From: Labrenzia sp. OB1
Lineage (GTDB): Bacteria > Pseudomonadota > Alphaproteobacteria > Rhizobiales > Stappiaceae
DNA: 64,000 bases
Reading direction: 5' to 3'
Assembly (NCBI RefSeq): GCF_001624695.1
Contig: NZ_JSEP01000001.1
Coordinates: 63,286-127,285 of the forward strand
Part shown: piece after piece, positions 15,039-23,500 of the stretch
Layout: every line of letters starts with the position of its first letter
Position numbering within the stretch: the first letter of the stretch is position 1
Position numbers and translations under genes: made by a program
Notes under the pieces: model-generated
Databases searched by the model: none
Told to the model about the DNA's origin: nothing
The model's input: only the letters and a program-made list of their open reading frames with translations

Positions 15039-17438
15039 ATGGCTAGAGAAAGACAGGACAAAAAGCAGACGAGGCGGGCCGGAAAACGGAAGCTCGCCAT
15101 TCTCGCAAGCACGATGCTGGCTCTTGGCACGGCGTTTCCTCTTGTATCGACGCCCCCTGCTTTCGCGCAGGCGACAAGACAGGTCATTTCGATAGGGCCC
15201 GGCACACTGACGGGCGCGCTCAACGAACTTACCGCGCAAACCGGCCTGCAGATCATCTTCGACGCCAACCTTGCGAACGGCAGGAGCACGAGTGGCGTCA
15301 GCGGCACCATGACGGCGAACCAGGCACTCGATACCTTGCTGGCCGGAACCGGCGTCACCGCAAGTTTTGCCGGTGAGGACCAGGTCGCCCTTGCGACACA
15401 AGGAGACACGAGCCTGGATGAGGGCACGCTCCTCGACCCCATTCTTATCTACGGCGCGCGCGACGCGACCACACTGGAAGATACCAGCGCGAGCATCGGT
15501 ATCGTGAATTCCGAAGCCATCGACTACGGCCAGATACAGTATTTGCCCGGAGCGCTGCGCCGTCTCGCCAACGTCGAAAAAGGAGCCACCAACAACACGG
15601 GCATCGTCGTCCGTGGCATGAACTTCGAAGGGTTCTCTCCGGCCGGCGCGCCTATGGGATCGATATATGTCGATGGCATTCTGCAGAGCCGGTATAATTC
15701 CCGCTTCGGCGCGCGCAGCCTCTGGGATGCCGAGCAGGTCGAGGTTTACCGCGGCCCGCAATCCACATTGAGCGGCCGGGCAGCGACGGCGGGTGCGATC
15801 TATCTGAAGACGAAAGACCCGACATTCGAACAGGAGTATGTGCTCTCGGCAACCGCAGGGAACAAGAACCTGGGTGGCGGTGCATTCGTCGTCAACGCGC
15901 CTGTCAGTGAAGAGGACGGCATTGCGCTCAGGATCGCCGGCTCCTACGAGCAGCTCACAACGGAAATCGACTATCCGACATATGACGTCTATGACAATTA
16001 CGACGATTTCCGCACCGAGCTGAGCGCAAACATCCGCGCCAAACTGCTGTTCGAACCGTCCGAGCTGCCGGACACGCGTGCCCTGTTCAGCTATGCCTTC
16101 TCGAAAGACCGGCCGAACGAACGCCTTGTCGACCCGGCCACAGGGGACGGCAACATTTATCTTCTGCCCACACTGGCGGAATTCCGGGAAATCCAGACGC
16201 ATAATACAGGTCTTGAAGTCACCCATGACATCTCGCCGTCCCTCAGGCTGACTTCGCAAACCGGTATCAGCTACGGGCTGACGGAACGCGAGTCCATGGA
16301 CAACGGCACAGCCAATGTCGCGAACGCCTGGTATGGAACATACAAGGATACCCTTGCCTCGCAGGAGCTGCGCCTGAACTTCGATCAGGATCGATGGAGC
16401 TGGGTCGCCGGACTTTTCGGCAGCTACGAATACCAGGATTCCGACCTGTTCTGGCGGGCGACCGAGTTCAGCCTGCAGCAGCGGTCCCTTTACAATCGCA
16501 GAACAACGAACCTGGCAGCCTTCGGCGAGGCAAAATATGAGTTCCTTCCGGGCTGGAAGGCAACGCTGGGCGGCCGCGTCGACTACATCAAGGAAACGAC
16601 GGAAGACACGAGCATAAGCACCACAATCGGAGCCGGTTCCACGACCACCGTCACCGGCGGCGGCATCAATGAAGTGAATATCGTCCCCAAAATCGGTCTC
16701 TCCAAGGAATTCAACGACTATCACACGGCCGGTTTCACCTACTCACAGGGCTTCCGTACGGGCGGATATTATGTCGACACGGTGAACAATCAGTCGGTGC
16801 AATACGATCCGGAGTATGCGGACAATTACGAGCTCTTCTACAAGGGCAAATTCCTGGACGAGAGACTGAGGGTCGACGCAAACGTGTTTTACACGCGCTA
16901 TCGGGATCAGCAGGTGGAATCCATCGCTCCCGGCATAGGCGGCGGCACCATCGTCAGCAATGCGGCCTCGTCCTATGCGCTCGGTTTTGAATTCGAACCG
17001 ACTTTCAACGTCAACGACAATCTGTCGGTTTTCGCCTCCCTGGGATATCTCCACACGGAGTTCGAGGATTTCAACCATCGCATCTATGGAGACCTCACCG
17101 GGGAAAGCTTCCCGGAAGCGCCGGAATGGACGTTTGCCTTCGGCGGTCTCTATACCTTCGACAACGGCTTCTACGTCGGCGGGGATGCCAAGTTCGTCTC
17201 TGACTACAATGCCCGGTTCAATGTCGCCGCGCCTCTTGAGGAGCTGGACTCCCACTTCCTCGTGAACATGCAGACAGGCATTCGCAGAGACAACTGGGAG
17301 ATCAATGCCTTTGTCGAAAATCTTCTCGATGAGCGCTACTTCACGACACTGGAATTGCAGGGAAGCGGCGTGAACCCGACCTTCGCCCAGGCCGGTCCGA
17401 GCAGATTGTTCGGCCTGAACGTGAAGGCCAAATTCTGA
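15039..17438 (+). CDS. TonB-dependent siderophore receptor with FecA-type signalling domain
   Basis: This 799-residue outer-membrane receptor takes up a ferric siderophore or similar chelate. A signal peptide (basic residues 11-18, hydrophobic core, cleavage near AFA-QA at 43-44) is followed by an STN signalling domain (about 48-118; IGPGTLTGALNELTAQTGLQ), a plug (about 130-265, with IVVRGM and VEVYRGPQSTLSGRAATAG), and a 22-strand-type barrel ending in a terminal Phe (NVKAKF). The STN domain is the part that contacts a FecR-type anti-sigma factor, and matching sigma and FecR genes lie downstream. A strong hairpin follows the gene, before the binding-protein gene. The ligand cannot be told from sequence. 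Confidence 0.92.
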   Translation: MARERQDKKQTRRAGKRKLAILASTMLALGTAFPLVSTPPAFAQATRQVISIGPGTLTGALNELTAQTGLQIIFDANLANGRSTSGVSGTMTANQALDTLLAGTGVTASFAGEDQVALATQGDTSLDEGTLLDPILIYGARDATTLEDTSASIGIVNSEAIDYGQIQYLPGALRRLANVEKGATNNTGIVVRGMNFEGFSPAGAPMGSIYVDGILQSRYNSRFGARSLWDAEQVEVYRGPQSTLSGRAATAGAIYLKTKDPTFEQEYVLSATAGNKNLGGGAFVVNAPVSEEDGIALRIAGSYEQLTTEIDYPTYDVYDNYDDFRTELSANIRAKLLFEPSELPDTRALFSYAFSKDRPNERLVDPATGDGNIYLLPTLAEFREIQTHNTGLEVTHDISPSLRLTSQTGISYGLTERESMDNGTANVANAWYGTYKDTLASQELRLNFDQDRWSWVAGLFGSYEYQDSDLFWRATEFSLQQRSLYNRRTTNLAAFGEAKYEFLPGWKATLGGRVDYIKETTEDTSISTTIGAGSTTTVTGGGINEVNIVPKIGLSKEFNDYHTAGFTYSQGFRTGGYYVDTVNNQSVQYDPEYADNYELFYKGKFLDERLRVDANVFYTRYRDQQVESIAPGIGGGTIVSNAASSYALGFEFEPTFNVNDNLSVFASLGYLHTEFEDFNHRIYGDLTGESFPEAPEWTFAFGGLYTFDNGFYVGGDAKFVSDYNARFNVAAPLEELDSHFLVNMQTGIRRDNWEINAFVENLLDERYFTTLELQGSGVNPTFAQAGPSRLFGLNVKAKF

Positions 17439-17451
17439 TCGGCTCCAATGA

Positions 17452-17486
17452 CCCGCATCCGGCCCGCGACAGGGGCCGGATGCGGG
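17452..17486 (+). promoter_or_regulatory. Strong stem-loop between receptor and binding-protein genes
   Basis: CCCGCATCCGGCCC (17452-17465) pairs perfectly with GGGCCGGATGCGGG (17473-17486) across a 7-base loop. No T-run follows, so it is unlikely to be a full terminator. It lies 14 bp after the receptor stop and before the ribosome site of the next gene, where it could protect the receptor message or limit read-through. Confidence 0.65.
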
Positions 17487-17515
17487 AAAAGTGCCGCAAA
17501 GGAGAGAGGGTTTCC

Positions 17516-18436
17516 GTGCGACTGATCGGTTTCATTGTTTGCTTGACGATATTCGCCCCGCCAGCATTCGCGGGATGTGAAGGCCCGACAATCTCTGCAG
17601 GAATCCACGGTGATCCGGTCTGCATCCCGTCTCCCCCCGGCAGGATCGTCACGCTCGAACCATGGTTGTCGCTCGGAACGCTTGTCGAACTTGATGCTCC
17701 CGTTGTCGGCGTGCCGGTGCTGGGAATACAGGACCAGACTTTGCGCGATGAGGTGGAGGACGCCTCCGTCGCCGATGTCGGACATCCCATGCAGCCCAGC
17801 ATCGAGCGGATCATCGCCCTTCAGCCGGACCTGATTGTCGGCAGTGCATATATCCACGAACAGATTTACGAAAAGCTGTCGCGTGTGGCGCCGACGCTCC
17901 TGCTTGAGCAGATGGGCTGGAAGGAACAGTTTCTTCTGCTTGCAAGGATCGTCGGACGGCTCGAACACGCGCAGGCAGTGCTTGCAGACTACGAAAAGCG
18001 CGCGGCCGCCATCCGCGAACGCGTGCCGGAGGGCCTGAAGGTGTCCGTGGTCCGCATCGCTCCCCAGGGCTTCCAGGTTTATCTCGACGGGCCCGGCGCC
18101 TACGCGCCCTACCAGGTGTTGAGCGAGGCCGGCATACGGCGAACCGGTTATGAAACGACGCCGGACGACACGATGACCAAACGTCCGGACTGGGAGGAAC
18201 TCGGCGCGCTCGACGGAGACATCCTTCTCTATGTCGTCGCCAGCGGCATGGATCCGGGTCCGGACGAGGGCCTGGCAGCACGAACGCTACAAAGCCCTAT
18301 CTGGCAAACGCTGCCGGCCGTAAAGGCCGGACGGGCGTATCGCATCGACCGGGCGACATGGATGGGCTTCCACGGAATCGCGTCGGCGCACCGCGTACTT
18401 GACGACGTCGAGCGCATCATCCTGGCCGAGCCGTGA
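17516..18436 (+). CDS. Periplasmic iron-siderophore binding protein (FecB/BtuF fold)
   Basis: GTG 17516 is chosen because GGAGAG lies at 17501-17506 and it gives a clean signal peptide (RLIGFIVCLTIFAPPAFA). An upstream in-frame ATG at 17480 falls inside the preceding hairpin. The 306-residue protein has the class III binding-protein layout: PPGRIVTLEP and GVPVLG near the start, VGHPMQPSIERIIALQPDLI in the first lobe, a long linking helix around EQFLLLARIVGRLEHAQAVL, and a second lobe ending SAHRVLDDVERIIL. It would deliver the chelate arriving through the TonB receptor to the permeases encoded next. Its stop overlaps the start of the first permease gene (GTGA). Confidence 0.88.
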   Translation: MRLIGFIVCLTIFAPPAFAGCEGPTISAGIHGDPVCIPSPPGRIVTLEPWLSLGTLVELDAPVVGVPVLGIQDQTLRDEVEDASVADVGHPMQPSIERIIALQPDLIVGSAYIHEQIYEKLSRVAPTLLLEQMGWKEQFLLLARIVGRLEHAQAVLADYEKRAAAIRERVPEGLKVSVVRIAPQGFQVYLDGPGAYAPYQVLSEAGIRRTGYETTPDDTMTKRPDWEELGALDGDILLYVVASGMDPGPDEGLAARTLQSPIWQTLPAVKAGRAYRIDRATWMGFHGIASAHRVLDDVERIILAEP

Positions 18437-19482
18437 GCGGGAAAGGAGCGGCCACCACCGCGATGGCGATCCGGATTTCATCGAGGGCGGACAGGCTCAG
18501 GCTGGCCGCCCTCGTCATACTTTGCTGCGCTCTGCCGTTCGCCGCCATCTGGTCTGTCAGGCTCGGCCCGACCCCGGTCCCCGTGCGGGACATTGTCGAT
18601 GCCGTCCTTTCCTTCGACGGATCCCGCGAACATCTGGTTATCGCGACGATACGACTGCCGCGCGTTCTGGCAGGTCTGCTTGCCGGCGGCGCTCTTGCGA
18701 TTGCCGGCGCGATCATGCAGGCGATCACCAACAACCCTCTGGCTTCGCCCGGCCTGCTCGGCATCAACGCCGGAGCCGCGTTCGCCGTTGTTCTGACCAT
18801 GAGTGTTTACGGAGCGGGCGCGCACGGAACCTTCGTCTGGGCCGCCTTCGCCGGCGCAGCAAGCGCTGCCGGCATTGTCTCTCTCCTTGGCTCGGTCGGG
18901 CCGGCACACGGAGCGCCGATCAAACTGGTTCTGGCGGGCGCCGTCCTGACAGCCTTTCTGACCTCGTTGACAACGGCCATCCTCATATTCGACCGGGGCG
19001 CGCTCGACGGCGTGCGTCTGTGGACGGCCGGATCATTGACCGGCCGCACGATGGACCAGGTGCGGACAATTGCGCCGTATATGCTCACCGGGCTCGCGGC
19101 AGCTCTTCTCTTTCCCAGGCAGCTTGCCGTGCTGAGCCTTGGCGCCGATGTGTCGAAGTCGCTGGGGCAGAACCCGGTCATATGGCGCGGCCTGGCCGCT
19201 CTCATCGTGATCCTGCTTGCCGGAGGTGCCGTGTCCCTGGCTGGCCCAATCGGCTTCGTCGGGCTGGTCGTACCGCATGTCATCCGCCTGACCGTCGGCA
19301 CCGACCACAAGTGGATCATCCCCTTTGCCGCGGTCGGCGGCGCGCTTCTGGTCCTCGCCGCCGATACCCTGAGCCGCATTCTTTTCGCCAGCCAGAGCTT
19401 TCCGGTCGGTGTGACCATGGCAATGATCGGCGCTCCTTTCTTCATCTGGCTGGTGCGAACCAGGGCGCGGGAGACCTCATGA
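18433..19482 (+). CDS. FecCD-family iron-siderophore permease, first subunit
   Basis: This 349-residue inner-membrane protein belongs to the FecCD/BtuC family, with about ten hydrophobic helices. Family motifs are clear: IRLPRVLAGLLAGGALAIAG followed by NPLASPGLLGINAGA near residues 70-115, LAGAVLTAFL in the middle, and GFVGLVVPHVIR near 275. Start GTG 18433 overlaps the binding-protein stop by four bases. It pairs with the next gene product to form the translocation path, and the coupling ATPase is encoded two genes on. Confidence 0.9.
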   Translation: MSGKGAATTAMAIRISSRADRLRLAALVILCCALPFAAIWSVRLGPTPVPVRDIVDAVLSFDGSREHLVIATIRLPRVLAGLLAGGALAIAGAIMQAITNNPLASPGLLGINAGAAFAVVLTMSVYGAGAHGTFVWAAFAGAASAAGIVSLLGSVGPAHGAPIKLVLAGAVLTAFLTSLTTAILIFDRGALDGVRLWTAGSLTGRTMDQVRTIAPYMLTGLAAALLFPRQLAVLSLGADVSKSLGQNPVIWRGLAALIVILLAGGAVSLAGPIGFVGLVVPHVIRLTVGTDHKWIIPFAAVGGALLVLAADTLSRILFASQSFPVGVTMAMIGAPFFIWLVRTRARETS

Positions 19483-20465
19483 CGCGGATCGTCGTATTGC
19501 TTGTTGGACTGCTGACCGTTCTGATGATTGCCGGGCTCGCCCATGGCGACTATCCGATCCCTCCCGGTGAGCTCATTGCCCTGTTGCTGAAGCCTCAGGA
19601 AGCGCCCCCGCATATCGGCATGATCGTGTTCGACCTGCGCATGCCACGGCTGCTGCTGAGTATCCTTGTGGGCGCGGCCTTGGCCGTCGCCGGCGCCATC
19701 GCCCAGGCGGTCATGCGAAATCCTCTGGCCGAGCCGGGCATACTCGGCATCAATGCCGGTGCGTCTCTTGCGATCATGATCGTCATTGTGGGGCTGGACG
19801 ACGTACCGGCTTCACTGACGCCCTGGGTCGGCTTCCTCGGGGCGAGTGCGATGGCAACCGCCATCTACGCGCTGTCCTGGAACAACGGAACGTCTTCGCT
19901 GCGCATCATCCTCATCGGTATCGGCCTCGGTTCGCTGGCGGGAGCCGCGACCACGACGCTGACAGCCTTCGGCGCGATCATGGATGTCCAGCGGGCTCTG
20001 ATCTGGCTTTCCGGCAGCGTTTATCATGCCGATTGGGCCGGTGTGCGCATCCTGGCGTTCTGGCTAGCCCTGCCCCTGGCCCTGACATTCCTGTCCTGTC
20101 GCCAGCTCGATCTCATTCGCCTGGGAGACACAACTGCCCAAGGTCTCGGACAACGGGTGACTCTTGTGCGAGCGCTCATGATTGTGCTCTGCACGCTCAT
20201 CTCCGGAGCGGCCGTCTCGCTCGCGGGCCTGATCGGCTTCGTGGGACTGGTCGCACCGCATCTTGCCCGCCGGCTGGTCGGACCGATGCACGCCAGGGTG
20301 CTGCCGGTGTCGGCACTGATCGGTGCCGTTCTGGTGCCGGCGGCCGATTTCCTGGGACGCACCATCGTGGCTCCGGCTCAATTGCCCGCGGGGATCGTCA
20401 CCGCCCTGATCGGCGCTCCCTTCTTCGGGTTTCTGCTATGGAGGCATCGCCATGCTGCGGCCTGA
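19479..20465 (+). CDS. FecCD-family iron-siderophore permease, second subunit
   Basis: ATG 19479 overlaps the previous stop (ATGA), giving a 328-residue protein. It repeats the family motifs of its partner: LRMPRLLLSILVGAALAVAG, NPLAEPGILGINAG, and GFVGLVAPHLARRLVGP. It has about nine or ten membrane helices. The frame is open further upstream, but that part is antisense-like Arg-rich sequence lying inside the first permease gene, so 19479 is the start. Two different FecCD subunits make the heterodimeric channel usual for ferric citrate or hydroxamate importers. Confidence 0.9.
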   Translation: MTRIVVLLVGLLTVLMIAGLAHGDYPIPPGELIALLLKPQEAPPHIGMIVFDLRMPRLLLSILVGAALAVAGAIAQAVMRNPLAEPGILGINAGASLAIMIVIVGLDDVPASLTPWVGFLGASAMATAIYALSWNNGTSSLRIILIGIGLGSLAGAATTTLTAFGAIMDVQRALIWLSGSVYHADWAGVRILAFWLALPLALTFLSCRQLDLIRLGDTTAQGLGQRVTLVRALMIVLCTLISGAAVSLAGLIGFVGLVAPHLARRLVGPMHARVLPVSALIGAVLVPAADFLGRTIVAPAQLPAGIVTALIGAPFFGFLLWRHRHAAA

Positions 20466-21261
20466 GACCTGTGAGCACCCGTGTATCAAGACAGCCGGCC
20501 TGTCTGTCGCCTATGGCTCCGCACTTGTTGTGGAACAACTCGACCTTTCTGTGCCCATGGGAGCACTGACTGCGCTGATCGGGCCGAACGGCAGCGGCAA
20601 ATCGACCATTTTGCGGACGCTGTCGGGCCTTCTGAGGCCCTCGCAGGGAGCAATCCTTTTGGACGGACAGTCTATCAGTCGGCTCTCGACACGCGAAATG
20701 GCACGGAAGGTCGGCGTCCTGTCCCAGGGGCCCGCCGCACCGGAAGGCCTGACCGTGCGCGAACTCGTACAGCAAGGGCGGTATCCACACCGCCCGCTGT
20801 TCAGCCGCTGGTCGGAAGAGGACACATCCGCCTGCGACGAGGCCCTTGCCCTGACCGGCATGACGGAAATGCATGAGCGGCAGATCGACCATCTGTCCGG
20901 AGGCCAGAGGCAACGCGCCTGGATCGCGATGACCCTCGCGCAGCAGACCCCGGTCCTGCTTCTGGACGAACCGACCACATTTCTGGATCTGGCCCATCAG
21001 ATCGAAGTCATGGAACTGGCTGTAGATCTGGTCAGGAACAGGAGAAAAACCATTGTTGCGGTTCTGCACGACCTGAACCAGGCGGCCCGCTATGCCGATT
21101 ACATGATCATGCTGAAAGCCGGAAAGATCGTTGCGTCGGCCCCGCCGAAAGAGGTCATGACGGCCGATATTATCCGGGAGGTTTTCGATGTCAGCTCGAC
21201 AATCATCGCCGACCCCGTGACGCACACACCAATGTGCATACCTTTGCCAAACAGAAGCTGA
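20452..21261 (+). CDS. FecE/FepC-like iron-siderophore ABC ATPase
   Basis: This 269-residue cytoplasmic ATPase completes the importer. Walker A is GPNGSGKST, the signature is LSGGQRQRAW, Walker B is PVLLLDEPTT and the switch His is in VLHDLNQAARYADY. The start ATG 20452 overlaps the end of the second permease gene by 14 bases. The order receptor, binding protein, two permeases, ATPase is that of a complete outer-to-inner-membrane iron pathway. No biosynthesis or reductase gene is attached, so uptake of a foreign siderophore is likely. Confidence 0.93.
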   Translation: MLRPETCEHPCIKTAGLSVAYGSALVVEQLDLSVPMGALTALIGPNGSGKSTILRTLSGLLRPSQGAILLDGQSISRLSTREMARKVGVLSQGPAAPEGLTVRELVQQGRYPHRPLFSRWSEEDTSACDEALALTGMTEMHERQIDHLSGGQRQRAWIAMTLAQQTPVLLLDEPTTFLDLAHQIEVMELAVDLVRNRRKTIVAVLHDLNQAARYADYMIMLKAGKIVASAPPKEVMTADIIREVFDVSSTIIADPVTHTPMCIPLPNRS

Positions 21262-21780
21262 ACACAAACCCAGTCGAAATTTGCCTGTGTGTCGCAAGAA
21301 AGAGTGACCGACTTTTGACGACGACACCCGTTCTTTCAAGCTGCGGAAGATCGGAATGGAGCAGCCTCCGCACCATGGGAGCCGCTGCACGTCTTGCCCC
21401 CTGACTTTCTCTCCCGGCTTCACTGTGACCCAAAAAACACAATTCTGAAGGTTTCCGCGACGGCCAGTTTTTCCCGAAGGCACCCCGGAGGGGAATTGGT
21501 GCATTAAAAAACGGCTAAAAACATGAGTTTAATACTCCTGTTTGTCATTTCAGTCCCATTCGACCTTAGAGACATTCTAACCAATTGCTATTGCATAACT
21601 TTTCCAGATTGCCTTAAGTGGCCTTCCGCAGGTTCCAGTAGGAACCCGGATCTCAGATGCGGCGAAAGCCGGCGACTTGGAAGCATGAAAGATGGGTCGA
21701 ACGCCAGAATGGGCGGTCTTCCGAATTCTTGGCCACTAACGCTGTTTTTTGCTGGAGTAATCCACGGGTGTTTAGTGTCC
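21262..21780. other. 519-bp region between the iron ABC operon and the sigma-factor gene
   Basis: No gene is recognised. It holds a perfect inverted repeat GGTTCC-AGTA-GGAACC at 21631-21646, about 135 bp before the sigma-factor start, which may be an operator or a small hairpin. A/T-rich patches at about 21500-21600 could hold the sigma-gene promoter. The GTCCCAATCC/CGTC motif of the receptor and fecR promoters is not seen here. In-frame upstream ATGs at 21523 and 21685 would add unrelated sequence to the sigma factor and are not favoured. Confidence 0.45.
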
Positions 21781-22329
21781 ATGTCAAGCCTGTCCAATAC
21801 GATCTCCGACAGTTCCGAGCTTGATGGCAGAGAGCTGCTCAATCGCGCCATGGAAGCTTACTACAAAGACGTTGTGAAAGCCGTTGGCGCTCGTGGCGCT
21901 ACGCAGGGCAGCGCGTTCGACATCGTTCATGACCTCTACGTCAAACTGTCCGCACACCCTGAAGTGCTCCACGACAAGCAATCGATCCGGGCCTTCCTGT
22001 GCCGGGCCGCCATCAATCTGGGCATCGACCGGCACAGGCGCGAACAGTTCGAAGCTCGCTTGTTCTCGCATTTCGACGGTGAAACGCACACTGTGATCTC
22101 CGACGTGACTCCGGAGTACGGACTTGAGGCAAAGGCCCGCATTCGCGTTCTGCGCGATGCCATCGGCGAGTTGCCCGCACGGCGGCGGGCAGTGTTCATC
22201 CTGCACCGGCTCCATCAGCAGACACCGGATGAGATTGCCTCGAAACTCAACATTTCGCGGAATATGGTCGATCGGCATCTTCGGCGCGCGCTGGCTCATT
22301 GTCTGGATCGTATGCTGGAAATGGAATAA
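21781..22329 (+). CDS. FecI-like ECF sigma factor
   Basis: This 182-residue protein has two sigma-70 parts: region 2 at about residues 15-85 (DIVHDLYVKLSAHPEVL, FLCRAAINLGIDRHRRE) and region 4 at about 120-175 (IGELPARRRAVFILHRLHQQ, TPDEIASKLNISRNMVDRHL). It fits the iron-responsive FecI class, activated when the receptor signals through FecR. ATG 21781 gives the usual length, but its ribosome site is weak; GTG 21775 is an alternative. The fecR-like gene follows after about 120 bp with its own promoter candidate. The promoter motif shared by the receptor and fecR genes is the predicted target. Confidence 0.85.
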   Translation: MSSLSNTISDSSELDGRELLNRAMEAYYKDVVKAVGARGATQGSAFDIVHDLYVKLSAHPEVLHDKQSIRAFLCRAAINLGIDRHRREQFEARLFSHFDGETHTVISDVTPEYGLEAKARIRVLRDAIGELPARRRAVFILHRLHQQTPDEIASKLNISRNMVDRHLRRALAHCLDRMLEME

Positions 22330-22388
22330 TAGCGAAAAGCGATGACGACTCGTTGTGCGGGCCGGAATCATCGTTCTTTGGTATTGGG

Positions 22389-22414
22389 GTCCCAATCCGC
22401 CCGGCTTATTCGTC
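22389..22414 (+). promoter_or_regulatory. ECF sigma-factor promoter candidate for the fecR-like gene
   Basis: GTCCCAATCC (22389-22398), 12 bases, then CGTC (22411-22414), identical in sequence and spacing to the motif upstream of the TonB receptor gene. The -35 part also lies in a palindrome, ATTGGG-N2-CCCAAT (22384-22397). The start codon at 22449 leaves a leader of roughly 25-30 bases. Confidence 0.65.
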
Positions 22415-22448
22415 TATTGGGTGAGACAGGAAACTCTTGGGAGAGGTA

Positions 22449-23405
22449 ATGGCGAACAGGCGGCTTACGCAAGCACAGCGCAAACGCCATCAGCAAGCCG
22501 CGGACTGGGTCCTGCGGATTGGTGAAGCCGGGCTGTCGCCCGAAGAGCTCAAGACATTCAACGAGTGGCTTCAGCGCGACCCGGACAACCGGCGTGCCTA
22601 TGACGCAGCCGAGCAATTGCTGGGCGATTCAAGCACAGCAATCCGCTCGGACGCTGCACTCAACAGCTTCGAGGTCGAACCCGCCCGAAGCGGAAAAACG
22701 ACTGCGGGCACGCTGTTGGGATTGGTAGTCGCCGCGGGTGTGTTCCTTTATCTTGATGGGCCGCTTTATTTTCAGGCCGACGTCATTTCCGGCACCGGCG
22801 ATCTGCCCGTCGTTGAACTTGAAGATGGGTCAACGGTCCACATGAATGCGGAGTCGGCTATCGCCTTCGACTATTCCGAGCGGACCAGGACCATACGCCT
22901 GCTGAAAGGCGAAGCCTTCTTTGAAGTCGCAGCAGATCCCGCGCGTCCCTTCACCGTGACGGCAGGCTCGATGCAGGTCACAGCACTTGGAACAGCCTTT
23001 GATGTCCGCCTGGGCGATAGCGAAACGGATGTGACTGTCACCCATAACTCGGTCCTGCTGACCTTCGACAACCCCGAACAGGCGCACCTTCAGTTGAACG
23101 AGGGAGAGCGGGTCGGCCTTGACAGCGACGGCGTCCTGGGAGACGTGGTCGATGCGAATGCGAATGCGGCACTGGCGTGGCGCAACGGAATGCTCGTCCT
23201 GGACAATGCGCCGCTTTCCTATGTGGTCGAGGAGTTGGAGCGGCATTTTCACGGCCGGATATTCATTTCCGGCGCCGCTCTCGCCAACAGGAAGATCAGC
23301 GGAACAATGGCGATCTCGGACACGCGAACGGCATTGGCTTTTCTCGAACAGGCCCTGGGTTTGAAATCCATCAGCGTCGGTCCCGCCATCTTGTTGCGAG
23401 ACTGA
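22449..23405 (+). CDS. FecR-family anti-sigma / signal-transfer protein
   Basis: This 318-residue protein starts at ATG 22449 behind GAGAGG. The cytoplasmic N-terminal DUF4880-like part (AADWVLRIGEAGLSPEEL, then FNEWLQRDPDNRRAYD, about residues 18-55) binds the sigma factor. One membrane helix follows (TLLGLVVAAGVFLYLDG, about 90-106). The periplasmic FecR domain (LEDGSTVHMNAESAIAFDYS, then LLKGEAFFEVAADPARPFTV, about 120-230) and an STN-like C-terminus (ISGTMAISDTRTALAFLEQA) receive the receptor signal. Together with the sigma factor and the STN-bearing receptor it forms a full three-part surface signalling loop. Confidence 0.9.
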   Translation: MANRRLTQAQRKRHQQAADWVLRIGEAGLSPEELKTFNEWLQRDPDNRRAYDAAEQLLGDSSTAIRSDAALNSFEVEPARSGKTTAGTLLGLVVAAGVFLYLDGPLYFQADVISGTGDLPVVELEDGSTVHMNAESAIAFDYSERTRTIRLLKGEAFFEVAADPARPFTVTAGSMQVTALGTAFDVRLGDSETDVTVTHNSVLLTFDNPEQAHLQLNEGERVGLDSDGVLGDVVDANANAALAWRNGMLVLDNAPLSYVVEELERHFHGRIFISGAALANRKISGTMAISDTRTALAFLEQALGLKSISVGPAILLRD

Positions 23406-23500
23406 CTGCTCAGGTTCCGATACCGTTCAAGCTCCCTCCGAAGCCCGCCCGCGAACCGATGTCGACCGGATGCGGTGAGCCACTCAGGTTGACATGATGC

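Noticed and set aside
18399-19478. N-terminal extension of the second iron permease (open frame from 18399)
   Set aside because: The extension lies in another frame of the first permease gene and is Arg/Pro-rich. The ATGA start at 19479 begins exactly where FecCD similarity begins.
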